The notes: generated by a model not told the origin, from the sequence alone. Shown: positions 47,731 to 60,613, numbered from the stretch's first letter. The stretch is 64,000 bases of DNA from Ophiostoma sp. CBS 140.51 (GCA_029298735.1 JANSLP010000015.1:62001-126000); one strand, 5' to 3'. Program-made: numbers and translations.

Positions 47731-49363
47731 ACTAGACAAGACAAACAGCCCCAGGTCCAGGCACAGGAACAAAAAGATAAAGGCCAGCCAGCTGCTTATC
47801 GGGGGCAGGCTGACCAGCTGGACAAGTCACGGCCGGCAAGACAAAAGAAAGAGAATACGAAAAAAAAAAGAAAGTATTACTCAAGAGTATGGGCAAAAAA
47901 TAGACAAGCTCGACAAGGCTCAACAAGTCAGGACAGCCGTTAACATCACTAGCACAGACTGGACTGGACCCTTATTCTTTCGCCTCACTCGTGAGTCGTC
48001 AGGGTCAGGGGTCTCTTTCCATGCGGGTGCACAAGACACGGCCGGTCTCGCTGAAGTGAGGCGCTGCTAGTGCTCTCCGTTAGCGTGGCAGGTGGTGTGG
48101 CAAGACCGTTTTTTTGCCGTCTTTTGTGGATGTTTGTGTGTGCTGGAGGCGCTAGCAAGGACCCTTAAAAGATACGGAGTACAGGGTACGTTTCGAGACT
48201 GAAGAAAATAGGCGCCAGGAGGGGCCGGCTTGGCCCAGGTCAGGCCTGGCAAGACTAGACAAGACCATGACCAACAATGAAGGCACCGTCGTGTGCGTTG
48301 ACGAGAATATTTTTCTTTACTTCATGATGGAACAAGTAAGCATCCGTTTGGCTGCTGTTTCTTGTCGATGGTAAGAGAAGGACAACAGAAAGTTAATAGA
48401 CAGCATGGGTACACAAAGTAAGAGTCAGAAAACAGAAGCACGGGTTGACGGGTCAGCCGGGGCTAGCTAGGTTGTTGAGTGGCAACAGACGGACGGGACA
48501 ATACGCAGGAAGCACGAGAAAGCACGTAGGAAGCAGCACGCAAGACAAAGAAGGTTGGGGGACAGTGTGAAGAAAGGAAGACGAAAGAGCGGAGATGCAG
48601 GCTGTGATTGTGATGAGTGAATGGGAGAATGAGAAAATGTGGGATGTGGATGGATGGGTTGGGGGCGGAGGGAGAGGGGGTTGCAGTGCAGAGACAAAGC
48701 AAAGGCAGCAAAGACAACAAAGGCAAAAGCCGACCACTCACCGATTTGCCCGAGTAGATTGGTGGCTGGTTGACCGCTGGGCGTGTGTCTGCATCAAAAG
48801 TGAGGCTGTCCCAGGAATCGTCCAAACAGAGTAACTTGCTTGTTGTCTCGTCCCCGACCCAAAACCCCAGAAATACAAAACAGGGCGGCCACCCAGGCGA
48901 GGACAAGCCATCTGTGGAGCAGACGACAGAAGACAGCAGACGAACAGCAATTGCACACATACAATCCTGCCGGTGTGTTTTGAGTGGTAAAATAAATGGA
49001 GTATCGTGTTGTCGGTTCGGAACTGTGAGTATGCGGAGAGAAAGGGAGACGGGGCAAGCATCTCGCAATTGGGAATGAATACACCCAGAAGTCGCGAGGT
49101 CGTGGGTAATCTTCGCATATCGTGAATATGGGGAAGGCGCGCACGGTGGACACTGTCTGTTGACGGTTGTGGGCCTGGGCCTGGGGTCTGGGCCCATGCT
49201 TCCTTCGCTCTTTTGGTGGAAGGTGGGGCCGACGACCGACAGAAAATCGGGGGAGACAAGGGCAAACAGCGGGCAAGAATAGCGGTGGAAGGGGAGACGG
49301 GGTGTCGTCCGCTCTTTCCCTTTCCCTTTCTTGGTAATAGGAAGAGGTTTGAAAAGAGTCCAC

Positions 49364-49378
49364 GGGGGGGGGGGGGGG
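49364..49378. repeat. G15 homopolymer
   Basis: Fifteen consecutive G; the exact length may be unreliable in the assembly. Confidence 0.7.
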
Positions 49379-52300
49379 AAAAGAACGAACCAGGTAAACA
49401 TGAGGCGGTGGGCGGGAGCAAGGAAAGAGTGACGGGCAGGAGACGGCAAATGGAGAGCAAACGAGCGCAAGACAAGAAAGAAGGTAAGAACGACCAACTG
49501 CACACATGCAGGCACATCCCACGAAGGCGCACTTTGCTGCAGCGCGGCTGTGCCCCAAATGTGCCAACTCTGCCCACATGATCAGCCTGCTCGCGAGCTT
49601 TTCAAACCTCATCGAACTCTTGACTCTTTTATGATGTTTTCGTCCATCGTTGAAATATAGACAATCCCCTCATAATTCATCGTCTTGTCTGTTAGTACAT
49701 ACTGCCCGGTTGCACCTGCCTGTTCCTGCCTGTTGGTTGTTGGCACGTTTTGGTTTACAAGTCATCAGTTTGGGCCGAAAGAGGAAAGAATCCACTTTTG
49801 AAGTGAACACTGCACTTCACTTGACCGCAAACATAGCGCACGAAACATAACACAAAGGAAAACATTTAGAGAAAGAGCAAAAAGTAAGAATCAAGCATGT
49901 AAATACACAGCAATTTTGGCTGACCACTGGTGTCCGAGATCGCCGTGGCCGCAACCGCGAATTGCCATTAAGTTTCCTTCGGCTGATGGTTGTGTCGCAA
50001 CAACTAGGAGAAGGGAAAAGGTAATCAGAAAGAAAGGGAAACAAATGACAAAACGAAATATGCAAAGGGTCATTGCCCTGTCGATCGAAAGGATATGAAG
50101 GGTTCGAGGGATCCTTGGGGAGGCGAAAACCGAACGGGATACCGGAAAACGGATGTGGATGGAGGGTGAATGGATGGGAAGGAAGGGGGAAAGGATGGTT
50201 GAAGGCCGGGAATTGATAGGAGAAAGAAAAACCACAAGAAAAGACCCTGAAAATGGTACAAAGACAAGGTATTTTGCAATGTTCTAGAGCGCAATCCAGT
50301 TGACGTGATTGGCTCTGGACTTCGTGTGTCGCGTGCCCTCAACGGTCTGACTCTTTTCTTTCTTCTTTTTGCTCTTTCTTGTCTTCATTCTTGCACCTTG
50401 CCTCTCGCTCTTATCGCTTCTATCGCTATCGCCCTCACCAAGTCGGCGGCGCTAGGAAAAGGCGCTCTCTAGCGGTTAAAACGGCCTAAAAGGGCCAATA
50501 ATGGCCAATAACGGTCACCGAAATATCGAACGTCGCCCACTAACAGTCGCCGGACAGCCTTCGACAAGACCTTCGAGAAGGACCAAGAAGGCGAGAGGCA
50601 AACAAGACCGACCGTCGGAGCCGTAATCTCACTCTTGGAGGTGAATGTACCTTCTACTTTTGCCATTGTCTTTGCTGGCTTGACAAGTCTCCGACGCTTG
50701 TGCACGACGGCGCCAGGAACCAGAGGCACAAACAATAAAGAGATACTGCATTGGCTACGGCTGACGGCAGCGGCAACGGAAGTACGTTGCAGAAAAAGGG
50801 TAAAGAGAAGTGACAGAAAAACGTGGTCAATGTTTGCTCCTCGGGTTTCTCTTGTGGCGATGACGGATGGCGCGGATATGTCATGGCAAAGAGAAGAGGC
50901 TGCCGAATGAGGCTGCCGGTCAATTCGACTGGTTATTGAGAGTGCTCAATTGAGAGAACACTGTCGTAAGTCACTCTATTTCGTGTACAGAATATGCGTA
51001 CACAGGATCCCTCTCATCGCCTCACTTAATACGGGGTCTCTGTATGCCTCAAAGTGTCTCTTCCACCCCAGTCACTTGTCGCAAGGCTGAGAAGCCCGTG
51101 GGGCAAGCGAGTGTCTGAGGCCAAAATGGCCAGCCTTCGGATCGTTGAAAGACGAGCTGTGGATTGAGGGTCATAGATGGAAGACTTTTGCTATTACTTT
51201 TACTTCGGCTGACATGTTCAGCCGCTGCTTCTCCAGTTTATTGGTGATGTACAATGCAATTGTCATTGCTTACAGTTATGCTGCGATATTACCCGCGAGA
51301 ATACAGAAGCTTTGAAGCTTGGAGAGCCTGCAGAGCGTGGCGCAGCCTCTTCTCGTGCAGACTTGACAGTCGGCGACCACATTCGCGAAAAAAGAAAGAA
51401 GAAAAAAATCCTCGTAAGCCGTCTGCTGCCTGGACAGAAGACTTCCGTGATTCCTCTTTTGCTTTCTGTTTCTCTTTGCATTTATTTTCTTCAAGAAGGC
51501 GGCGGCATCTCCCGTCAAAAGTAAAAGAGATCGGCGCAGGAATCGTCAAAAACACGACACTGCAAGACAACACTGCCCGTCACAGCGTAAGCCATGTAAG
51601 TTGAGTGGATATGTGGAGTATAAAGCGAGCCCCGCCTCTGCTGGCACACCTGCACAGCGTGTGATCTTGACGATGCATGCTTGTCTTGAAGCGTCCTGTG
51701 GCAGTTCACGGGGACGACCTTCACGAAAAGTTCAAGTCAGAAGAGTGACCTGCCAAGCCATGAAAAAGCCTTGATTGGCTTACGTTTCTTTTTTACGATC
51801 ATGGGCGTTGAGGCTTTGATGCCCTGGAAAGCGGGTCAAGGCAGCCCGGAAGGCACATGCTTTATTTCTCTCACTGGCCCTGTAGACGTCGTATCTGCTG
51901 CATCCTCTTTTTGAGCCGCATTAGAAAGAAGGAGAGGGGGACTGCGCAAGGCTGCACTGGGTGGGGCATCGAGGACGAGGGGGGAGACAACGCGACATCT
52001 TCGTTTGTCATCAAAAGTTGGAAATGTACATTTTTATTTTATTCAATATCTTGATTATTCTGCTTCATCATTCACACAGTCTCTTCAACGATGCACTTAG
52101 TTCTCGCATTCCACTCGGTCCATTTGCCGTGAAGGGTGACTCATGCCGTGCCGATGTTGTGTGAGTGCTCTTCAGTATGCTGTCCTCACTAAACCTGTCT
52201 ACGTACAACACGACAAGATCCCAAATCCTGTCTCGGGTCTCCGAGCAGGCGGGTGTGACAGAACGCCGTGTTGTGTGGTGGAGGCCACAGTGTGACCGTG

Positions 52301-53514
52301 AACAAGACGCTGCCTGAGGACAAGATCAGAACTGATGGCTTTCATAGCTAGCCTCCCAAAGCTTTCTCAGAAAAGCAAGTGAGCTTTGATGATTTCAGAA
52401 TAGAAAAAAGGCACTTCGAGAAAAGAACAAGTACTTCATTGTTATTCCATTATTTATTTTTCTCGCCGTACATACGTTTAGAGTTTGGACGACATTCGTA
52501 TGTTCAATAAAGAATAGACAAATAGAGGCAATCAACTCAAAACTTTGTCTCCAGCGTTAGAAAGCGTGATATGAACCAGTATCAAGCATGTTTATCGACA
52601 GTGATTGTCAGCCAATAGCGCTGGTTTCCACAGTTTTGTGACTTTGCAGAACAAACATCGTGTACAACCGTGAAACACCAAACACCTGCACCTTGTTGGC
52701 CTGCTGGTACAAGTGCATTCTGCAGTTCTCCCATTACTACGGCCAGATTGTCGTCCATTAAGATAACAACGAAGAAAACAATATGCCCATATTATCAATC
52801 ATCTTGAAATCTACATCTAGACATCTCGAATTCTTTGTTCCTCTACCCACGAGATCTCGAGATGGCTGCGATTTCCTTGGTTTTGTTACCGCCCAGTGTA
52901 GGACGGTGAACAACGTGCAACTTGTAGATCTCCCAGATCACAAGTCCTACCCACGAGTTGGCGGAACTTGCCATCAAGATAGTTGGGCCTAATAAGAGTA
53001 GCTGAGTCGTGAGCACAGACAGTCGCCAGCTCGTACCGGCAGTCGAAATAAAGTACCTGGCGCCCGCGGCTGAACCATTGCCGGACCTCCGTTCGCACTC
53101 CTTTTCTGTTTACAGGGGGGTTATCCGTATATTGAACACAGATTTTCCAGCTTTCGTGGGGAAAAGATTTGTTCTACAGGGAGCAAAAAAATTTGAGCAC
53201 GATAAGGAGCATTGCCTGTGTGTTGCCATGGTCGATGCTCCTCGTGGCGCGCAAGAAGGCCTTGGCTTATGAGACCACAGACCCGTCTTTTGTTTCTCAG
53301 TGCGTGAAATAATGGATAAAGAGATACAAGAAAGATGCCGTCACCACATAGATAATGGAGTTGGCGGGATGTGCGACGAAGAGAATAGAGACAAAAAGGC
53401 GAGCATGTCCCTGTCCTTGACTGCCGAAATTCTCTTCTCTGTGATTAATTTTGAAGAGACATAGCTCTCTTCTATCCTCCTTTCTTTGAAAAAAGTCTGC
53501 CAACTTCCGACGAT

Positions 53515-55128
53515 ATGCACCTTCATACACTCCGTGAGCTTGACCGCACTGACGGTACGGTCCAGCTGCGTCAAGTCCACCATCACGATGCCTCTTCGCC
53601 CGACTCATCGACCACCGACCTGGTCCTCATCCCCCGGCCGTCGCCCAACGACCCCAACGATCCGCTCCGCTGGGCGCCATGGAAAAAGCACGTCGCCTTC
53701 GGGTCTGTGTGCGCCTTTACATTCTTGACCAACTATGCCATCGGCGGTCTCGCTCCGGCGTTTTACACTCTGTCGCTGGAATTCGACAAGACCATGACCG
53801 AGACCAGCACGCTGCTGTTGTGGCCCATTTTGGTCTTGGGCGTCTTCAACTATATCTGGGTGCCCGTCGCCAACTACATTGGCAAACGTCCAGTCTTTGT
53901 CTTTGCTTCTGGCCTCTTGTTCGCCACCTACATCTGGGGCGCACAGGCCACGACATTTGATTCCCTCCTATGGTCCAACATTGTGGGCGCACTGGCGGGC
54001 AGCTCAACTGAAGCTTTGGGTGCCAGTATTGTCAATGACGTTTACTTTTTGCACGAACGCGGAGCCAAGATGGGCATCTACATGAACAGCATCTCCGGCG
54101 GCAACACCATCGGTCCCCTGGTGTGTGGGTTCTTGGTGACGTCGCTGAGCTGGCGGTGGCACAAGTGGATTGCAGCCATCTTGACGTTTATCAACTTTTT
54201 GGCCGTCGTCTTCTTTGTACCGGAGACACGGTATCTTCGGGATGCCGACCAGAATGTTGGTGTCGTTGGAGGTGCCGAAGGCACCGCGGTCACCGTCAAC
54301 GGCGGCGGCAGCGGATGCGAAAAGACGACGGATCCCGTTATTGTACCCACGACGACAGCCTCGTCAACGTCATCGGAAATCCCCAAGAAAACATGGCTCC
54401 AAGAAATCAACCCGTGGTCCGGTATCACACCGGGAACCTCCCTCCTCGGCATGTTTGCCCGCCCCTTTCCCATGTTCGCCTACCCCTGCGTCGTCTTTGC
54501 CTTTTTCGCCTACGCCGTTGCCCTCGTCTTAACCTGCGCCGTCAACATTTTGAACTCGTTTGTCCTGCAGGCACCACCGTACAACTGGGCACCATCAATG
54601 AATGGACTCATCAACATTCCCGGGCTCATTGGCAACTTGATTGGCGGCTGGGCTGGTGGCAGCCAGGTCGACCATTTCTGTGACTGGCGGTTGCGCCGCC
54701 ACGGCGGCGTCTTTGAGCCAGAGAGTCGGCTGTACTTACTGGCCCTGCCGACTGTCATTACCGGTGCTGGATGCCTATTGTTTGGCTTCGGCGTCCAGCA
54801 GACATTGCACTGGACGAGCTTGTTCTTTGGCTACGGCATGGTCTCGTTCTCGTTGACGGCGGTGCCCACCATCACCATGGCCTACGTGTCAGACTGTTTG
54901 CTACCGGTCAATGCTGATGCCCTGATGCTGGTTAACGGCACCAAGAATGTTGTTGCGTTTGGCTTCTTGTATGGCATCGTACCCTGGGTCACGGATGTCG
55001 GATATGCGGCCTGTTTCGGCGCGCAGGCGGGCATCTTTGTCGCTATCATCGCCATTGGTGCTCTGCTGCTGCTGCGCTACGGTGCTGCCATCCGTCATCG
55101 GCAGGCTCAGTGGAGGATTATCTTGTAG
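53515..55128 (+). CDS. Major facilitator superfamily transporter (DHA1-like)
   Basis: 537 aa, no intron. A hydrophilic N-terminus ends DPNDPLRWAPWKKH, the usual lead-in of fungal DHA1 multidrug and HOL1-like carriers. About 12 membrane spans follow in two halves, split by a polar central loop (DADQNVGVVGG...KKTWLQEINPWSGITPG). Motifs: YIGKRPVFVFASG in loop 2-3 (a variant of motif A) and ERGAKMGIYMNSISGGNTIGPLVCGF (motif C-like antiporter region). Plasma-membrane proton antiport or symport of an organic solute is likely; the substrate cannot be inferred. The ATG at 53515 opens the frame. It converges with the nickel transporter gene, 158 bp between stops. Confidence 0.85.
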   Translation: MHLHTLRELDRTDGTVQLRQVHHHDASSPDSSTTDLVLIPRPSPNDPNDPLRWAPWKKHVAFGSVCAFTFLTNYAIGGLAPAFYTLSLEFDKTMTETSTLLLWPILVLGVFNYIWVPVANYIGKRPVFVFASGLLFATYIWGAQATTFDSLLWSNIVGALAGSSTEALGASIVNDVYFLHERGAKMGIYMNSISGGNTIGPLVCGFLVTSLSWRWHKWIAAILTFINFLAVVFFVPETRYLRDADQNVGVVGGAEGTAVTVNGGGSGCEKTTDPVIVPTTTASSTSSEIPKKTWLQEINPWSGITPGTSLLGMFARPFPMFAYPCVVFAFFAYAVALVLTCAVNILNSFVLQAPPYNWAPSMNGLINIPGLIGNLIGGWAGGSQVDHFCDWRLRRHGGVFEPESRLYLLALPTVITGAGCLLFGFGVQQTLHWTSLFFGYGMVSFSLTAVPTITMAYVSDCLLPVNADALMLVNGTKNVVAFGFLYGIVPWVTDVGYAACFGAQAGIFVAIIAIGALLLLRYGAAIRHRQAQWRIIL

Positions 55129-55286
55129 GAGGGCGTACGTACTCATCACAATTCTTGCACTTTCAGATTGCTTCCGTTTGGTTTTTGGTCTATTTTGGGT
55201 ATATGGTTTTTTGGTATATGGTATCTAGCCTTTATGATTAAATTGATTGGGTATTATCGTGATTTACTCTCCTGACTCTCTTTTTC

Positions 55287-56786
55287 TCACTGACGGCTCG
55301 ACTCGCCAACTACCTCAACCGCCGTGACGGTCTGCTGTGCCTTGCTGCCGGACTTGCCAACCGGCTCCGCAATCACCTTGGGCGGCTCTTCTGCAGGCGG
55401 CTCTGGCTGGACACTGACAACAGTGGCTGCCTGAGCGTCCTCAAGTGACAGACATGCCGCTCGTGCCGCCAGACGGCGGTCCATCCGCCGGCGCCAGGGC
55501 TTGTACACCAGAACAGAGCCGAGGCCGGCCACCACAAACAGGCCGCAGATGCTGCCACCAACAATCTCAAAGTTGTCACTAATGGCACCAACACCGTCCC
55601 AGAAGGGACCCGTAGGCGTCGGAGTGGCGACGTTGTCGATGAGTGTGAAGAGCTGGATGAAGCCGATGAAAGCAGCGACAACAATGGTGATGCCAGTGAG
55701 GACGATGGAGTAGTAGAGAATGGCGACGGTATCTCGAGAGAAGGTCTTTGAGGTGTACAAGGCCATCATGAGAGCACCATCAGTAGTGTCAATCATGCAC
55801 ATGCCGGCCGTGAATAGGGCGGGGAAGATGAGAATCAGCCACAGACTGGTGCCCTTGGCACCCTGAATGCTGGCAATACCGATAAGAGCAACTTCAGAAC
55901 TGGTATCAAAACCAAGACCAAAGAGGACGCCAAGAGGGTACATCTTCCAAGGGCGGTCAATGAGAACAAACAGCCGGCGGAAGATGCGAACGAGGAACCC
56001 GCCGCCCTCGAGCTTCAGGTGGGCAGCAGAGTTGTTCATGGCGTCACCTGCAGTGGCCTCAGCGACGGCATGAGGACCGGTCTGTCGTTGCTCTGCTCCG
56101 GGCTGGCCATAGGCGCTGTTGTTGTCATTCTCGTGAATGTCTGCTTCGGCCACAGCATCGGCATCGTTCTCGACATTGTCCCGGTAGGGTTCGAGGTGCT
56201 CGCCTGAGGAAGAACGGTCTCCTGGTGGTGCACCCTCCTCATCGCCATCCTGGGCATGGCGAGCTCTGAGTGTTTCCTTCTTCAGCTCCGCACGCAGACC
56301 ACGCACTAGCCGCCACAGAACCCATGCATTGCCTGCACACAGGATCAGCAGCACTGCCGCCGACACACTCGTGCCGATAATGTTTCCTACGCGCTCAAAG
56401 CCGTTGAAACGCTCGCGCAGAGCGCCTGATGTGGCAGCGACGACGATGCATGTGATGATGACAATCGTCGAGTGGCCCAGACTGAAGAAGGTGCCGACAG
56501 CGACAGGCCGTTGACCCGAGGCGATGAGGCGCCGTGTCATGAGATCGATGGCACTGATGTGGTCGGCATCCAGGGCGTGCCGCAGACCCAGAGTGTAGGC
56601 TAGGACAGCCGTGCCTGTGAGAGCCGGGTAGAAGCGGAGGATGACGCCAACAACAGCCCACACAATGAGGTTGATGAGGATGAGAAGTGTGATGAGAGCG
56701 AGTGCCGGAAGCGGGATGGCACGGAGCCGGCGCGGAAGGCGGGGCTCGACCCATGCCTTGAGGGCTTTAACGCAGGCTGGGGCCAT
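55287..56786 (-). CDS. NIC1: High-affinity nickel/cobalt transporter, NiCoT family
   Basis: 499 aa, intronless, about eight membrane spans. Shows the NiCoT signatures: HALDADHI (residues 70-77) in the second span, FFSLGHSTIV in the third, LGFDTSSEVALI after the central loop, and LIFPALFTAGMCMIDTTDGALM. A long acidic/polar loop (about residues 180-260, GDEEGAPPGD...) separates the halves, and the C-terminal tail is hydrophilic. Known fungal members (S. pombe Nic1) supply nickel to urease, so a role in urea nitrogen use is expected at the plasma membrane. The start ATG at 56786 is directly followed by APACVKALKAWVEPRLPRR, a short basic lead before span 1. A palindromic GATA site lies about 410 bp upstream. 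Confidence 0.9.
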   Translation of the reverse strand: MAPACVKALKAWVEPRLPRRLRAIPLPALALITLLILINLIVWAVVGVILRFYPALTGTAVLAYTLGLRHALDADHISAIDLMTRRLIASGQRPVAVGTFFSLGHSTIVIITCIVVAATSGALRERFNGFERVGNIIGTSVSAAVLLILCAGNAWVLWRLVRGLRAELKKETLRARHAQDGDEEGAPPGDRSSSGEHLEPYRDNVENDADAVAEADIHENDNNSAYGQPGAEQRQTGPHAVAEATAGDAMNNSAAHLKLEGGGFLVRIFRRLFVLIDRPWKMYPLGVLFGLGFDTSSEVALIGIASIQGAKGTSLWLILIFPALFTAGMCMIDTTDGALMMALYTSKTFSRDTVAILYYSIVLTGITIVVAAFIGFIQLFTLIDNVATPTPTGPFWDGVGAISDNFEIVGGSICGLFVVAGLGSVLVYKPWRRRMDRRLAARAACLSLEDAQAATVVSVQPEPPAEEPPKVIAEPVGKSGSKAQQTVTAVEVVGESSRQ

Positions 56787-59700
56787 GATGAATGATGAGT
56801 TGGTGTGGATGGTGATATCGCCGTGTTGTGATGGCCGCTCTTTCCTATCACGATTTTTTCGTAGTTTCCGTTTTTGCTAACTCGCTCTTTCCTTTTTGAT
56901 GTTGGGCGTCGATGGAAATCAAAATCAAGATTTAAGGTTAAAAAGGGAAGTAAATAAAGAAAACTGGAAAGAGCAACCCAGCGAGAACGGACGTCAATGA
57001 GGTCTTGTGATGGAAACCCAGGAATCTCCCATGAAAACCTTTTCAACGTTGTTCTTGGCTTTTTCGTGTTTCTGTCTCCATTTCGACTTTTTGTGCCACT
57101 TTCGGGATGTTCTTTGACTAACAACCGTCGTTTTTCCAGGACTTTGTACTCTTTTCCCCCACTCAGCGGTGCAAAAAAGTTCAAGAAAGCCACCAGATAA
57201 GCTTATCAGCGACCGTTCAAACAGTAACAAAAACCGATTGTCGGACGCCGTGACAAATCGCACTAGTCGTCGAGTTGGTCATTTTTCTCGGCCGGGAGCG
57301 TAAATGCCGCCCGTTGATTCGCTCATATGGCGTCCTTGGTGCTGGGACGTTTCGTGTATTACGTTGTTAAAGTCCTCCAAGAGAAAGCTCTTATCAGATC
57401 GGCCGCTCGGTCGCAGCTGCCTGCCGTTGCACCGAGAATATGCGGCGCAAAATTGCTGCAAACAGTGCACGACAGCGTGCACACAAGTTTGTGCACCTCT
57501 GCGGACTCAAGGCCAGTCCCGCCGTCGCAAAGCGGCCCTTTCCGATGGTCTTGAAGGCGATTTTGGGCTTTGACAAAATGACATGCCCAAGGTAGAACAT
57601 GCATAAAATGACAAGAGAGTGTAGATGAGAGAAATCGACAGGAAAAGAAGATCCAAGACATTGACCGGTATCACTTGATACCAGCAAAACGACGGCACTT
57701 GTCGGTCAATTCAAAATTGGAGCCTTAAACTTGTCAAATCCGGGCCTTCATTCTATTTAAACTCTTCTCATCAGGTTGATTCCCAAGAGTTTTTCCGTTG
57801 AGCCTGTCTTCTTCCATGTCCTCATATCGTTTACGCTATCAATCTGGTGCATGTGACCCACGGCAATGTCCATTCTCATTACCTTTCGCTACCACCAAGA
57901 AAAGACCAAGAGCCATTTCCTATTACTCGATGTGATTTGGCACTGCACGGTCGCTTTCGCTCTCATCCTCCTTCCTATTCGGGCTGCTTCCTCCACTTCC
58001 CCCTCCACTACCAATGGCTAGCTTGCTCTGGACTACCAGTTTTCTGGCCTGGCTCAGGTCGTTCTCCTTCCCCTGTCGAGCATTTTACTCAGAAACATGG
58101 GCGAGAAGGGGAAACTCTTCACGGAGAATCCCATCTGATAATCCTACTCACACGAGAAATATTCCTGTTTGGCTTTGTCTATATGTACGGCATCCTCCCT
58201 CCCGGACTCCCTCCTCCGGCATTTTTGCGTCGTAAATCTCCATTTTTAGCGCACTTTTGTCTGTCTGTCGTGCATGATCTAACCCTACCACAGGACGATG
58301 GGAGAAAAGAGGGGGAAATCGTGCTTCGGCACTGCATCCCAAAGAGGAAAAATCAGCACTTACAAGGCTGGGGTGCTTTTCCATTCTCCTGGTTTTCATG
58401 TTTCTCCTGTCCATCTCTTCTCCATATTCTCACGTTAACCCCAGACTTCTGACTGCAAAGATGGGAATGGTGGGGAATGATTTGTATGAAGAAAGAGAGA
58501 CTGACTGGAGTGAGAACGCTCCCGTAACTGCGCGTGCAACACCAACCGCAGGCAGGCCAGCAGACCAATGAGACCAGAAATACAACCTGTTGCGAATTGT
58601 TTAGTATTTTCTCGTCGTCTCCTCGTCGTCTCCTCGGCTCCCATCTCCCCATCTCCTCGCGTCTTTCCTTGTCTCCTTGCATTTGCATCACCGCACGCCG
58701 TTAGTCCACTTTGAGGGTGGCCGGAGGGGAGGAGTCCGGCCCGGTGGTGCGCGTCCGGGGTAGTGATGTGTTGGGAGGATGGAGAGCGGAGACGACAATA
58801 TGTCTGGGCCTTTTTCTTTTTCTTTCTCCGCAGGCCAAGGCTCAATCACACTCATACTGAGTACGTCGGACTTCACTTGCCACTTATTTTGTTTGGTCCA
58901 GCAAGGACTACAGAACACACGCATTGGCAGGGGCAATCACTTGGCAGTGGCTGCTTCCAATTTCTGTGCCGCCGGTTAATCTATCCTAACGAGCCGTTCC
59001 CTTTGAAAAAGGGTGACATGAAAAGCGCCAAGAAGAAGCGGCCATGGCCACGGCCAAGACGACAAACGCCATGGTCTGCAAGATTGCCTGACTGCGCACC
59101 AACAGCCCGGTACAAAGTGCTCGTCGTCCGGAGAGTATATACGTGCACATTGCTATGGAAAAGTGGCTATGATGCGAATTGAAACCCAATACTTGGGAGT
59201 TTGATGAGCCTAGCGAACTGGACCAAACGTACCGAGAAGGTCTGAATGAACAAAAAAGAAAAAAAGGCGCCGCTCACAAAATTAGACGAACGACTTGCGT
59301 AGTCCTTTAGCGCGTCGTAGCATTCGCCAAGCAAGAGCCATACCTCTTCAAGAGTGTCGAACGAAGCTCGTTCGGGCGTCAAGCAGGGTCGATCGTGCCA
59401 CCATGCCATTCCCCGCCATTTGGGGGCAGAAACAAAGAGACACGAGGAGAGAAGAAAGAGAAACAGACAAGCAAAAAAGACCAAAAAGACAAGACGCCCT
59501 AGGAAGATCGGCTGATCTTTCCGAAGAAGAAAGAAAAGAGGGTGGCGATGGAAAGGCGATGCGATGCGTGAGGAGCACACAGAGAGTTCTGGGCGTCGAT
59601 ACTTGTCGACGAGGCAAGGCCAAGACAGAGAGACACACAACAGCGCAGAGACGGCATGACGATCCGCCTAGAGGATTTGTTTGAGAATTGAATAGACGAT

Positions 59701-60613
59701 GTTGGACAGCCTTTTTGACTAAGTACGATCACACAAGAGACAGCAGATCATCAATTGATGGATAATGAACAGTGTGGCGTAGAGAGCAATTGACCAACAA
59801 AGAAACAACAGACATCAGGGCATACCTCGGACCTTCTCCATTAACGCGGTGGCCGTCGAAATAGGGAGTCAGCTCGCTTGCAGCCGAGGTGCTTGAGCCG
59901 GCGCGTCCTTTGTACTTTGTGGTTGTTGTAAGAGTATGGAGTAGATGCTGGTACAGTGAAGCTGTGCCCCTGTGTGCATCCCGTGTGCTGTGTCCATTGT
60001 ATATCGTGTTCCAGGCCATGGTACCTACACGGGCCTACATGTACTCCGTATTTGTCGTTCTACTAACACATCCCTTTTGGGTTGGTCGGAGCAAGACAGC
60101 CCGTGTCCCGGAAAGGCAATGTTGGTGTAAATCGAGAATACGACGATACAAGACGAAAGTGGATGTTTTGTTGGAGAGAAGCATGCCCAGCGCGTGTAAA
60201 CGACTCTAAAATAAACATAAAATAAAACAACACACAAGAAAGACAAAAAAAGACTACACCACCCTCGACGGGGCCTCTTTCGTGATACGGCCCGTGGAGA
60301 CGCATAACCTTTTAGACACTCCCACGAGGGAAAAAGACGAGCAACAGGGTAAGCACGAGGCCATTGCTGAAACAGTTGACCACAGCCGAGAACGTCAATT
60401 GTCCATCTTATTTTCTCTCTACTGTGTATTGACTTTTGTACATAAAGCATGGGTCTAACGTCCGATATCTGATCGTCGTATTTCTTTCCCTTCTCTCTCT
60501 CTTCTTTTCTCTTCATCTTCCTTTGTATCGCTTCAAGTCGCCCAAGCATACAAACATCGACTGACTGCACGACAATCAACTACTCCAACGACATCAAGCC
60601 CATCGCCTTCGAC
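56787..60613. other. 3.8-kb divergent intergenic region
   Basis: Between the NIC1 and sugar-transporter starts. Holds GATA sites near NIC1 (57196-57207, 57390-57395), purine-rich 59400-59560, and a C/T-rich leader just before 60614. Open frames lack domains; some start only at GTG or TTG. No gene called. Confidence 0.55.
57196..57207. promoter_or_regulatory. Palindromic double GATA site upstream of NIC1
   Basis: GATAAGCTTATC is a perfect 12-bp palindrome of two abutting GATA sites, with another CTTATC at 57390-57395. It is about 410 bp upstream of NIC1. Fungal nitrogen GATA activators bind paired sites, and nickel feeds urease, so nitrogen control is a reasonable inference. Confidence 0.45.

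Larger units (their letters stand above)
47374..53514. other. 6.1-kb divergent intergenic region
   Basis: Between the calpain and MFS start codons. 47400-47760 is purine-rich on the plus strand (a pyrimidine-rich leader for calpain) with five GAAAG units at 47706-47730. 48460-49600 has open frames in all three minus phases, a composition effect. A run of 15 G lies at 49364-49378. 51850-53480 is nearer 50% AT with only short frames. No gene, RNA gene or element recognised. Confidence 0.55.

Noticed and set aside
48463..49612. Three overlapping minus-strand open frames of 272-350 codons
   Set aside because: All three phases are open in a pyrimidine-rich stretch; sequences are Pro/Ser/Leu/Cys-rich without domains. 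Typical of fungal upstream DNA.
57847..58452. 201-codon plus-strand frame
   Set aside because: Begins only at GTG, no domain, and lies in C/T-rich promoter sequence.
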